47,113 nucleotides of DNA from Triparma columacea (taxonomy: Eukaryota; Sar; Bolidophyceae; Parmales; Triparmaceae): positions 4,562-51,674 of the forward strand of contig BRYA01000470.1 of NCBI GenBank assembly GCA_030267965.1, given 5' to 3'. The notes under the pieces were generated by a model, which saw nothing but the letters and a program-made list of their open reading frames with translations, was not told the origin of the DNA and ran no database searches. A program made the position numbers and the translations under genes. Position 1 is the stretch's first letter, and each line of letters starts with the position of its first letter. Positions 29,127 through 39,107 of this stretch are shown here, in pieces.

Positions 29127-30911
29127 ATGAGGCTCGCTAACCTCGTTACGTTCTCGACCCTTATTTCGCTAATCCCATGCATTTCCTCCTTCCCTGTAAA
29201 CCCTCTCCAAACACCCCTCTCATCTCCCCCCCTCCTCCTCCCACCGAGACCATTCCCAGCAACCAGCAGTCCGTGTTCGTTCCTCCATCTCCCTCCTCCC
29301 TCCTCGTCGCTTAATCTCCTATCCCTCCAAGCTTCCCGTTCTGGTGATGATTTAGACAATGTTGGTTTCAACATGGCATCACCTCCCCCCCCACCCTCGG
29401 ATGTGATATCAATGGAGGATGGAAAGGAGGAGGCTATCCTGCCGACCGTAGAGGATGCGATCCTTCCAACCGTAGACTCCGCCACTCTCCAAGGCCGTCG
29501 TATATACTACCGTCGTGCTTTATCTGCTCTACTCCTCTTGATGTGTGTTGGTGTTACGTGGTTCTCTCAAGGGGAGGGTTTGGGTTTGGTAGATAGTGTG
29601 GTGAGTGCCACATCCCCCCCCCCCCCAACCCCCTTCGCTTCATCTCAAACCCCCCCCCCCCCAAAAGTACTTTGTATGTACAACCCTCACAAACATAGGT
29701 CACGGTGATGTTCTCCCCCCCCTCCTCCGTTACCCCTCAATCTCCCGCACCATAACCACCCTCCTCTCCTGCTTCGGCGTTCTCCTCGTAGGTAACTTCG
29801 CCGCTATATCCGTCTCCAAGAGGGGTAGGGGAAGTACGGAGGTGAGAATGGACGAGAAACGGAAATGATAAGGAAAGGCATTGCGAAGAAGAGTAATTAT
29901 CCTTCGCATTCGGAGTGCTCATTATGCGGTCCGATCTGATATCTCTGCGAATGTAATAATTCTCCTAACTCACTCGCTCCGCTCGTTCGCAGCAAGGCAG
30001 GGAGGACGCCATTTTCCAAATCAGGAGGCTGACTGGCGTGGTACTCGCGCTTTGGGGGGGAGGGACTTTGGGGCTTAAAATAATGGGGGGGGGGAAATTA
30101 ACAACGCAAGCGTACGTGGTCATGCAGACGTTGACAACGCTAGGACTAGGGGACGTTAAGCAGACATCCCCCCTAACCAAGCTGTTCCTGTCCTTCTACA
30201 GCCTCTTCGGGACGGCTATATTCGGCGGCGTTGTCGGTGCCATGGCGAGCATACCTTTAGAGATGAACGAGAAGAAGGCAAAGGAGTCTGTCTTGGACAG
30301 TCTCCCCGACGAGTTGAACTCAACAGTCTACAAGTTCCTCTCCTCCGGTTCCATAGTCCAGCGTCTAGGTTTGAGCAGGAGTGACGGTTACTGCACCCGT
30401 AACGAGTTCACTCTCCTCGTATTGGTGAGGCAGGGGTTGGTAACGGAGGAGGAACTGCAGATGTGCAGGGACAAGTTCGATAAGCTGGACACTGACGGTA
30501 GCGGGAAGATAACGAGGGTCGACCTTGTACAGGTGAGGATGATAAATACGGAGACGGCTCGACAACATAAGCCTTCTTACCACGAGTCCACAATCCTAAC
30601 CCACTCGACGCAACCCCTTGTGCTACTCGCTTCGCTCGTCGCAGGTGCAGGGGAGGAACTGGGCGAGGGGGGTGGTTAGAGGTTTAGTACGTGGTATATG
30701 GGGGTGGGGGGGTGAGAGGGGGAGGAGTGGCGAGGAGCGAAGCGACGAGCAGGATGGGGAGGAGGAGGTGGAGGTGGAGGAGGAGAAGGAAAAGGAGGAG
30801 GAGGAGGAAGGAAGTGTGATAGAGGAGGACGGAAGTGTAATAGAGGAGGAGGGAAGTGTAATAGAGGAGGTTGGAGAGGGAGAAGGAGAGGGGGTGAAGG
30901 GGGAAGTATAA
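29127..30911 (+). CDS. Two-pore-domain K+ channel with EF hand, probably plastid or secretory targeted
   Basis: Model: 29127..29600, 29668..29841, 29993..30532 and 30645..30911; 1,455 nt, 484 aa, all in phase 0. The N-terminus is a signal-peptide-like stretch ending CISSF, which fits an ASAF-type motif of secondary-plastid proteins (inference). One membrane helix follows (ALSALLLLMCVGVTWFS), then the first pore TTLTNIGHGD, a helix, and after a spacer the second pore TTLGLGDV with a helix. The C-terminal side has an EF hand, DTDGSGKITRVDL, and a degenerate one before it, as in plant TPK channels. The last exon as modelled gives an acidic tail with three GSVIEE units. An alternative last exon at 30957-31120 (SWETPDALTSSG...) is also open, so the C-terminus is uncertain. 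Confidence 0.82.
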
Positions 30912-31258
30912 CGACAACAACGACAATAACGACAATAACGACAATTCCCACACAGAGTTGGGAGACACCAGATGCGTTGACCTCCTCAGGAACCACGGCA
31001 GGGTCCAGCAACGCCCTCGCCAACTACGTCGACTGGAGGAATAATGTGCCAAGGGGAGAGAACGACAGGACGTACTCTACCCTTCCCACGGCTCGCTTCG
31101 CTCGCCGTACGCGGTTGTGAAAAAAATTAAAGTTACGACGCAAATATTGATTTTTTAATTAACCAATATTCTGAGTTAATGTGACAAATCTTCAGTTTAC
31201 AGTGACGACCGATGAAGGCAGGTAAAATACGTAAGTTCAAAATACAAAAAACATCCTT
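30912..31258. other. Intergenic, possible alternative last exon of the channel gene
   Basis: It contains an ACGACAATA-type short repeat (30908-30943). After a CCCACACAG acceptor at 30956 follows a 50-codon open segment (SWETPDALTSSG to the stop near 31119) with coding-like codon use. It may be an alternative 3' exon. From 31110 the sequence is AT-rich 3' flank. A CGGCTCGCTTCGCTCGCCG hairpin-like copy of the dispersed core lies at 31089-31107. Confidence 0.45.
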
Positions 31259-33326
31259 CTACACTGGCTTCACACCACACTTTTTCAGCCAATCAACGAG
31301 GGTCTCCTTCTTGTTTTTGTCGCTCAGCTTCCCATACTTCATATTTTGCAAGTAGGACATATTCAGTACCTTCCATCCGAGAGACTTGAGGAGCCTCTTC
31401 TTTGCCTTCGTTGGACCATTTCTTTCATTGCTGGGGGAGAGAAAGTGGGAGGGCCCGTCCAGCTCCAACGCCACTTTCTCCTTCTTCCATGCAATGTCAA
31501 TCTTGAGCAGGTTACCTCCCTCTCTGTTATCGAACGGTGTAACCTCCGTCTCAAATCCGCTGAACCCGAAACGCTTAAGATCATTTGCTATGTCACGCTC
31601 AAATCTTGTAGCGGGGTTATCAATGGTTTTTGCAGCCCGTTCCATCATGTCGCTTCTATTACCTCCCCTCCCGTCATTGTCAACGACCTCCAAATGAACT
31701 CCCTCGCTTCTAGCAAACAATCTAGCAATCTCAAGCTGAGTCCAATTTTCACTCTTAAACTCTGTGGGAGGCCTTTTCATCGCTTCGTCCCAAAGTATTC
31801 TGACCGTCTCCTCGTGCTTAGCAATAAGTCCACTGATACCGAAGGCCCAAAGTGTATTACAGATGTGCTGATTACTGCCCCCGATCACAACATTGACGTG
31901 CTTCCCAATCTGCTCAAATATCATCTCGTTGAAGTAACCCAGGTCAGCGAGCCCAAAGGCCGTGTTTGAGATATCCTGGCCTGTACATGACCCCATGATC
32001 TCCCAACCACTAACAGCGAGCGCATGAACTAGCCTAGGACAGTCGTACTTGAGTTTACTCATAGCCCAGATTGTGTTGGCGATCGCCTGCGGCGTTCCCT
32101 CCCTCATGAGCTTCGTTACAACTTCCTTACTATCAATAGCTCGTGCAAGAGAAGGCGCCTCGTGACCCAACGTCGCCATCGCCCAGATTGTGTTTGCTAA
32201 TGCCTGAGAATTCCCCTCACTCACGAGCTTCGTTACAACTTCCTTACTTTCAATAGCTCGTGCAAGAGTAGGCGCCTTGTGACCCAACGTCGCCATCGCC
32301 CAGATTGTGTTGGCGATATTCTGCGGCTTCCCCTCACTCACGAGCTTCATTACAACTTTCTCACTTTCAATAGCTCGTGCAAGAGAAGGCGCCTCGTGAC
32401 CCAACCTCGCCATCGCCCAGATTATGTTGGCGATCGCCTGCGGCTTTCCCTCCCTCATGAGGTACGTTACAACTTCTTCACTTTCAATAGCTCGTGCAAG
32501 AGTAGGCGCCTCGTGACCCAGCGTTGCCATCGCCCAGATTATGTTGGCGATGTCCTGCGAGTTCCCCTTCCTCATGAGGTACGTTACAACTTTGTCACTA
32601 TCAATAGCTCCTGCAAGAGTAGGCGCCTCGTGACCCATCCTCGCCATCGCCCAGATTGTGTTGGCGATCTGCTGCGGATTTCCTTCCCTCATGATCTTCG
32701 TTACAACATCTTTAGACTCGACAGCTTCCACGAATGCACTTCCGCGGATACTCATCACCGCATAAGCATGGACAACGTTAGCAACCTCGCGAACCCCCAG
32801 CCAGCCCATCCCATCATCCTTAACCCTGGCGGGCGAAGCGGCGGCGAGCGATGAAAAAGGTTGGACGGCGAACAACACGATCAGTAGGAAGGTTCTTGTG
32901 TATCATCCCCAAAGGATTGGAATGACATGATGACATGATGAAATGATGCCGTGATGCCATGCTCTTTGAACCTTCGCCTGCTTGCTCGTCTCACCTCCTC
33001 TCGAAGTCCTTTCGAACCCTATTGAACATCTTATCATTCTTGATTACCCTTGCCTCCCTCCTCATCCTCCCCAACTTGCTCCACATGGTCGCCCAGTTGA
33101 CATCATCGAACTCGTTTCTCTTCTCATCCGCGTACTTTACCAAACCCCTCCAATCCCTGCTCCTCTCGAATTCCGTTATCCTCTTATTCTGCTCAATTGC
33201 TTGTGGTCTCGAGGAGCCATGCCGTAAGAGGTATGACAATGGCTCGTGTGGTTTGAATCCAACCGTGGGAATGCGGAGGGGTGATGATACCAACCCGATT
33301 GTATGCCTGCTGAAGAGTCGCAGCAT
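31259..33326 (-). CDS. OPR-repeat / RAP-domain organelle RNA-binding protein
   Basis: Model: complement of 31259..32825 and 32995..33326; 1,899 nt, 632 aa. The first exon gives a mitochondrial-type presequence (MLRLFSRHTIGLVSS) and an N-terminal domain. The second exon has about seven 38-residue repeats with the core PQAIANTIWAMAxLGHEAP, matching octotricopeptide (OPR) repeats. The C-terminus is a RAP domain (LKIDIAWKKEKVALELDGPS, then KKRLLKSLGWKVLNMSYLQ). Such proteins bind organelle transcripts in processing or translation; the target is unknown. The junction FERR/VKDDG is chosen because the phase-2 splice 32995/32825 keeps the frame. The hydrophobic ORF end just upstream (FLLIVLFAVQPF) is then intronic, not a signal peptide. 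Confidence 0.85.
32050..32720 (-). repeat. 114-bp coding repeats of the OPR array
   Basis: About six 114-bp units lie head to tail, each encoding one 38-residue OPR. Neighbouring units differ at only a few positions (for example CTCGTGACCCA and CGTTACAACTT recur with every unit). The DNA-level likeness shows recent expansion or gene conversion. Confidence 0.88.
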
Positions 33327-33494
33327 CTCTCTTTCCTATTTGCTTAATTAATTCTTGACTCCCCCAAATATCCAACAATGCAAATTTCACCCCGTGATTT
33401 AATTGTATATCTTTTCGTTGATAATGAAAATGTTTGACGCATTAAAAACACAAAATTGCGTCTCGTTCTCCTCCACCTCCACACCCCAAATCGT

Positions 33495-34646
33495 TCACTT
33501 CTTCTTACCCCTACCATTCTTGCCCTTCTTCCCCTTCTTGCCATTCTTCCCCGTCGCAACTGCTCCTTCCGCTGCTCCCACATCCGCTCCTCCCGCCGCC
33601 GCTCCCTTCCCTGTCTTGGATCTTTTCTTGACCATTGCCTCACTCTCCCCCCTTTCGTTCAGCGGTCCCGCGCATTGCACCTTGTGCTCCCTCCAGTGCT
33701 TGAGCTGGCACTCCCTCGAGCAGTAGGCGACGTTGCGACAGGGACACATATGGAGCTTGTCGCGGGACTTGGCGGTTAGAGCCTCGCAAACAAAACAGCA
33801 GAAGGGACGGCCTTGAAGGTACCGTTTCATGATGTTAGCGATTGTAGGATCGCGTCTGGAAGGATGGTATGAATTGAATTCGTCTCGAAGTACGTCGGAA
33901 TCGGGCTTTCCGAGATGAAGAAATGTTGCGAACATCTTTATAGCGACATCTCTACTAAGCCTAGGGTTTAGTCCTTTGCACGCTTTGAGGCAGAAACCAA
34001 ACAAATGATATACGTCGTTGGTGGTTGGAATAGCACCGCGCGTGAAAAACAGCCTGCATATATCGCGTGCCCCATATCTCACAGTATAAGTAAGTGGTGA
34101 AAGAATGTGTCCATTAGGGAAAACCACTGTCTTGTTCACATTTGCTCCATGATCGAGAAGTGCTATGGCCTGATCAATGTGTCCCCTTTCAGCAGTAAGC
34201 ATCAAAAGGTTGTAAAAGCCTTCCACCAACCCTTCGAATCCTGCGTCCATATTAGGGTCAAGTCCATGTTCTAAGAGCAATCTCAAGATTGTTGAATTGT
34301 CACTATTCCTCATTGACACATCTGCGGCAATGCACATGGCTACCTTGTTGTCGAAGCCGGCCTCTAAGATAAGCTTGATCATCTCAACATTATCGTGACG
34401 AGAGGCGATTGAGAGGACTGAAACTACCGTCCTTTTCTCATCAACTCGCATCTGCTTTGTATAAACGCCTAACAAAACCTCAGGACCATGTTCCTTGGCA
34501 TACCCCTTGATGCGATCCCAGTCTTGCTTACGAGCCCAGTTTATGCACCTCTTTTGACCGTCTGTCAAATCGTCCCAATTATATACTGTCACATTTGTGG
34601 TCTCTGATGATTTGTGTGACGATTGTTCCTCCGATTGTGATTCCAT
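33495..34646 (-). CDS. Ankyrin-repeat / MYND zinc-finger protein (paralog 2)
   Basis: An intronless 383-aa ORF collinear with the protein at 10926-12056: the same WDDLTDGQ start region, ankyrin units (LRLLLEHGLDPNMD; AIALLDHGANVNK), MYND finger (CPCRNVAYCSRECQLKHW) and a basic GKKGKKGK tail. The start ATG at 34646 is preceded by the family's conserved flank and a TATA-like box at 34677-34682. An adaptor role is likely, with no known partner. It is part of a minus-strand tandem cluster with a relic (34790-35028) and the fused paralog (35325-38699). Confidence 0.9.
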   Translation of the reverse strand: MESQSEEQSSHKSSETTNVTVYNWDDLTDGQKRCINWARKQDWDRIKGYAKEHGPEVLLGVYTKQMRVDEKRTVVSVLSIASRHDNVEMIKLILEAGFDNKVAMCIAADVSMRNSDNSTILRLLLEHGLDPNMDAGFEGLVEGFYNLLMLTAERGHIDQAIALLDHGANVNKTVVFPNGHILSPLTYTVRYGARDICRLFFTRGAIPTTNDVYHLFGFCLKACKGLNPRLSRDVAIKMFATFLHLGKPDSDVLRDEFNSYHPSRRDPTIANIMKRYLQGRPFCCFVCEALTAKSRDKLHMCPCRNVAYCSRECQLKHWREHKVQCAGPLNERGESEAMVKKRSKTGKGAAAGGADVGAAEGAVATGKNGKKGKKGKNGRGKKK

Positions 34647-34789
34647 TTTTGTGCGAACCTACCCCAAAATTTGTGTTTATAGCGGCAAATTACGACGTGA
34701 AACGTATAAATTAAGACTTGAACGTACTCCACTTAGGCAGAAGTGTCGTGCAGATGCTAATATTGGAGTCAACCTCTGAGAAAGTTTCA

Positions 34790-35028
34790 TCTTGGAAGCA
34801 GAAGTCGAAAGGAGGTGACAAAATTAGTTGGAGAAATATGAAATTGTTCATTCTCACGCTAATCGAAATAAAAAAAATAAGCAATTTGATGTACATCGAA
34901 TTCTGAAAAATTGCTTATAGCCGCCGCTTTACTATATTGTTTCGTTCACTTCTTCTTACCCCTACCATTCTTCCCCTTCTTGCCATTCTTCCCCGTCGCA
35001 ACTGCTCCTTCCGCTACTCCCACATCCG
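34790..35028 (-). pseudogene. Relic of an ankyrin-MYND gene 3' end
   Basis: This segment matches, in reverse complement, the tail codons and 3' flank of paralog 1 (about 11965-12200), and its coding part also matches the tail of paralog 2. The part encoding the basic tail and stop remains (34947-35028); the rest of the gene is gone. It lies directly upstream of paralog 2's promoter, as expected for a decayed middle member of a tandem array. Confidence 0.85.
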
Positions 35029-35324
35029 TGAGAAAAATTAGATGGAATAGTCTAAAACATTTACATTTTTCGTACTCCTACTTGCCTGCACCACCTACTT
35101 GATGACACATGAAGTTTCATGACTTCTTCTCTATTTCGTGTATGACCCCACTGTCAAATGGCGAGGTGTTGGAAGTGAGAATGGCAAGAGAAAACAAGCA
35201 GTCCCTCGCACATCATTATTTCTCAATGTTTGTTATCCCCCATTCAACATTGGACAACGTTGGACCCTAATGATTAGCCCCCATCCCAAGTCCCCCCTTC
35301 GCTTCTCTCACCTATACTCAGCGC

Positions 35325-38300
35325 CTAACCACCCCCCCCCCCCAATCCCCCCCCACGGCTCGCTTCGCTCGCCGCCCCCTCAAGCACGTCCCTCCGCACG
35401 TAAACGAGACTGGATATTGGTGGCGACGTGATTGGAAAGGTGAGAAGGACAGGAAGGAAAAGAATATCGTCTGCCCACTGACGAATACTCAACATTGACG
35501 CAACATTAGCCCCCACCCCAAACCCCTTCAGCGGTTCGCTTCGCTCACCGCGTTCGCTTCGCTCACCGCGTTCGCTTCGCTCACCTGACCGCGTACTTCG
35601 ACGAGATGCGCCTCGCAGCGTCCATCGCGGGAGCCCTCCGCGTCTCGTTGCACACGTCGTACTCGTACCACTTCTCATCCGTAGCTTTCGCGTAGCCCAT
35701 GTACCTGCCTTCCGGAACAGGCACCGCGATGGTTCCGCTGACCGAAGCTGAAGCGTGGAGGAGCGAAGCGACGAAAGGAGGTGGTTAGATCTAAAATACT
35801 ACGCTTGCTGCAGAAACCATGCATTAATTTTCACCGTCGTCGCTGCGCTCCTCCAGATCTAAACTGCTACGCTTGCTGCAGAAACCTGATTAATTTTCAC
35901 CGTCGTCGCTGCGCTCCTCCGTTTCCTCACAAACTACTACGCTTGCTGCAGAAACCTGCATTAATTTTCACCGTCGTCGCTGCGCTCCTCCGTTTCCTCA
36001 CATTTTCCGAACCCATTTATCGGCTGGTACTTCGCCATGAATCGAAGGTCGTACAGTGTGCAGGCTCCCTCTGGCGGCATGCAAGGTAGCATCGGCGCGA
36101 GGTCTAGGCCGACAACAGGGAAACTGACCTCAGAGAAGTCGAAGTCTTTGAAGGTAGACCTTACGATTGAGATGGGAAAAATGGGCGGCAGTGAGAGGAA
36201 GAAGCCCCGCTTCCAGGGGGCGTCGGGAATTTCATCCCATTTATCCTCTTCGCCGCTCTGGAACCAGTTGTCCCCAACCGCCGTGTATCTCCAGCCCCCA
36301 AACCTAGAACTTTGAAGGCAGCCGTTGCAGCTCTTGCTGGTTCCGAGCACCAGACCTTCCTCGAGATCCGTGAAGTCTCTCGAACTGATACTCAGAATGT
36401 AAGAGTTGGAGAGGTTGACACGGCCGAACGTATCGATGCCGCAGACGCTGCATCCCGCCGTGGCATCCAGCTGAAGCGGGGCAGTGAACACATCCTGGTA
36501 GCCATTCACGCGGCGATCCAGGAGCGTAGAGGCCAGCACATCGTTGAGCGAGGTGCTGTGCTGCGGCGGACTCTTGATCAAGCCAGAATCGAGCCTGAGG
36601 CTAAGCGACGTCGACATGAAGTCGCCGGCGAACTTGCCAGGAGGAGGCGTCAAGGAAAAACCATAGTTGTTCCCGGCGGTGGATTTGACTGTGAAGGAAA
36701 ACGAAGGCGACGCCGGACAGGAAGAGTCAGGAATGCGAACCCTGGTCTCCACTCTCAACTCGATCTCCTTCTGGCAGATCGGGCATTTGGTTATGCCCGC
36801 ACCGATCATCTGCCGGAAGCACGTGGTGTGAAGAACGTGCCCGCACTGCAGAGTAGTCTGGCTAGTATTATTTGAAAATAAGAGGTTGTTGACAACGTCC
36901 AGGGCCTTGCAGCAAACCGGGCAGTCGTTTGTCTCTGTCGGTGCGACCTTGACGAGAGGGAACGAGACGTCAAAAACACTCATAAGCATCATAGAAAAAT
37001 CGTAGCCGTCACCGAGCCTCGCAGCAGCAGCGTCGAACTCCTTCCCCTCCTCAAAATTCACGCAGCTCTTCAGCTCATCGAGAGTGCGGCCGAGGCACGT
37101 TCCCGTCATTGCCGACTGGAGCTGCGGAACGGCCTGCACGAGCGCGAGAATGCAAGCCATAGCGTCGCACTTGGAATCATTGTGGTGTCGCGCGTCGGAT
37201 TCGCAGCCGGGGAGGAGGAGAGGGGAGGGAGGAAGGGGAACAAATGTCTCCAGACAGGGCGGGGTCGGCTGCAGAACGTGCTTGGAACGCCACTCAACCA
37301 AGGCTGTGGTCCGGTCCTCGCTTGCGAGGCAGTTGGGGAGAGGCTGTGGCTCAAACCGCTTCTTGCACTCTGCCTTGTGGCTTGCTTTCCAGTGCTGCAC
37401 CTGACAGGCCTTCGAGCAGTAGCTAGGCCCCTTGCACCGAGAGCATTTTTTTTTACCAAAGGAGCCGCAATTGGCGCACATCGAAGAGCTATGCAGCACT
37501 TCGATGGTGGTCTCTCCAGAGGACGGTCGGAAGGAGGGAGCAGGAGGAGAGCCGGAGGAGGCGTGAGGCGAAGACGACTTGGCCGACTTTGACTTTGACT
37601 TTGACTTTGACGGCGACGACGACGCTACTCCCACATCCGCTCCTCCCCCCTTCGTCCCCTTCCCTGTCTTGGATCTTTTCTTGACCATTGCCTCACTCTC
37701 CCCCCTTTGGTTCAGCGGTCCCGTGCATTGCACCCTGTGCTCCCTCCAGTGCTTGACCTGACACTCCCTCGAGCAGTAGGCGACGTTGCGACAGGGACAC
37801 CTTAGGAGCTTGTCACGATCACGCTCCTTGGCAGTTAGAGCCTCGCAAACAAAGCAGCAGAAGGGACGGCCTTGAAGGTAATGTTTCGTGATGTTGGTGA
37901 TTGTAGGATCGCGATAGGAAGGTACAACAGAATTGAATTTGTCTCGAAGTACGTCGGAATCGGGCTTTCCGAGATGAAGAAATGTTGTGAACATCTTTAT
38001 TGCGACATCTCTACTAAGCCCAGGGTGTTCTCCTTTGCACGCGTTGAGGCAGAAAGACAACGCATAATGCACGTCGTTGGTGGTTGGGATAGCACCACGC
38101 GTGAGAAACAGCCTGCATATGTCGTGTGCTCCATAATTGACACTAAAAGTAAGTGGTGAAGCAACATCTCCATCAGAGGTAACCCCTGTCTTGTTCACAT
38201 TTGCTCCATGATCGAGAAGTGCTATGGCCTGATCAATGTGTCCCATTTTAGCAGCAGATATCAAAAGGTTGTAAGAGTATTTCACCACCCCTTCGACTCG

Positions 38301-38699
38301 TAGGTCCATATTAGGGTCAAGTCCATGTTCAAAGAGCAATCTCAAGATTGTTGAATTGTCAACATTCTTCATTGACATTTGTGCGGCAGCGAACATGGCT
38401 TCCTTGTTGTCCAAGCCGGCCTCTAAGGTAAGCTTAACCATCTCAACATTTTGGTGAAGAGAGGCGAATGAGAGGACTGAAGCTGCCATCCATTGCTCAT
38501 CATGCTTTTTCCAAACGCCTAACAAAACCTCAGGACCATGTTCCTTGGCATACCCCTTGATGCGATCCCAGTCTTGTTCAGCAGCCCAGTTGCAGCACAA
38601 CTGCTGACCGTCTGTCAAATCGTCCAAACTAGATACTGGCACATTTGTGGTCTCTGATGAATTGTGTGACGATTGTACCTCTGATTGAGATTCAAACAT
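35325..38699 (-). CDS. Ankyrin-MYND-MYND-USP-like protein with inserted RING finger
   Basis: Model: complement of 35325..35409, 35585..35747 and 36002..38699; 2,946 nt, 981 aa. Residues ~15-325 are the ankyrin-MYND unit. A Ser/Lys linker and a second MYND (CANCGSFGKKKCSRC, then YCSKACQVQHW; ~407-443) follow. The rest looks like a ubiquitin-specific protease: Cys-box-like NDSKCDAMACILALVQAVPQ (~507), GYDFSMMLMSVFD (~565), a CxxC finger and LPPIFPISIV. The two spliced exons then supply GRYMGYAKATDEKWYEYDV and LVYVRRDVL, the usual end of the fold. A RING-H2-like finger (CPVC, CGHVLHTTC, CPIC; ~592-640) is inserted. The USP box His is replaced by Arg (GRY for GHY), so protease activity is doubtful. 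Start 38699 is chosen from paralog alignment. Confidence 0.75.
35791..36001 (-). repeat. Three ~65-70 bp repeats filling a USP-gene intron
   Basis: Three copies of a unit (CTACGCTTGCTGCAGAAACC, then TTAATTTTCACCGTCGTCGC, TGCGCTCCTCC) occupy the intron 35748-36001. The two right-hand units also repeat the donor sequence (minus strand GTGAGGAAACGGAGGAGC), so donor-like and CTGCAG acceptor-like sites recur through the intron. Confidence 0.88.
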
Positions 38700-39107
38700 A
38701 TAATCTAAATCATCTAGTATTTTGATCCGATCCGCCTCTGAGATTCCATTTTTGAGCGAACTTGCCCCAAATTTGAGTTTATAGCGGCAAATTACGACGT
38801 GAAAGCGATCAACAAAGCCTTGTAAGTACTCCACTTAGGCAGAAGTGTCGTGTAGGTGCTAATATTGGAGTCCAACCAAAACTGACTGCCGCCGACCCCA
38901 AAAAAGGCTGTGCTTGTTGTCTGAGATGAAGAAGAAGTCGGAGAAGTTTGGGTGAAGGACTCAAAAATTGACCCCGTCAAAAGGCTAGGGTAGCACTAAC
39001 TTGGAAAGGGAGGATATTAGGAGGCTTTTTAGGCTTTGGTCCTTCATCTTTTGGGATCTGCTCCGACTCATTCTCCTTTTTGCCCAAAAACACTTCTAAA
39101 CTTTGTG

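Noticed and set aside
32830..32878. Signal peptide at the start of the RAP-domain ORF
   Set aside because: There is no ATG before an in-frame stop, and a phase-matched acceptor at 32826 joins the upstream presequence exon, so this stretch is intronic.
39036..39107. Upstream in-frame ATG of Thf1
   Set aside because: Starting there would place 24 residues before the signal peptide; 39108 gives a normal bipartite plastid leader.
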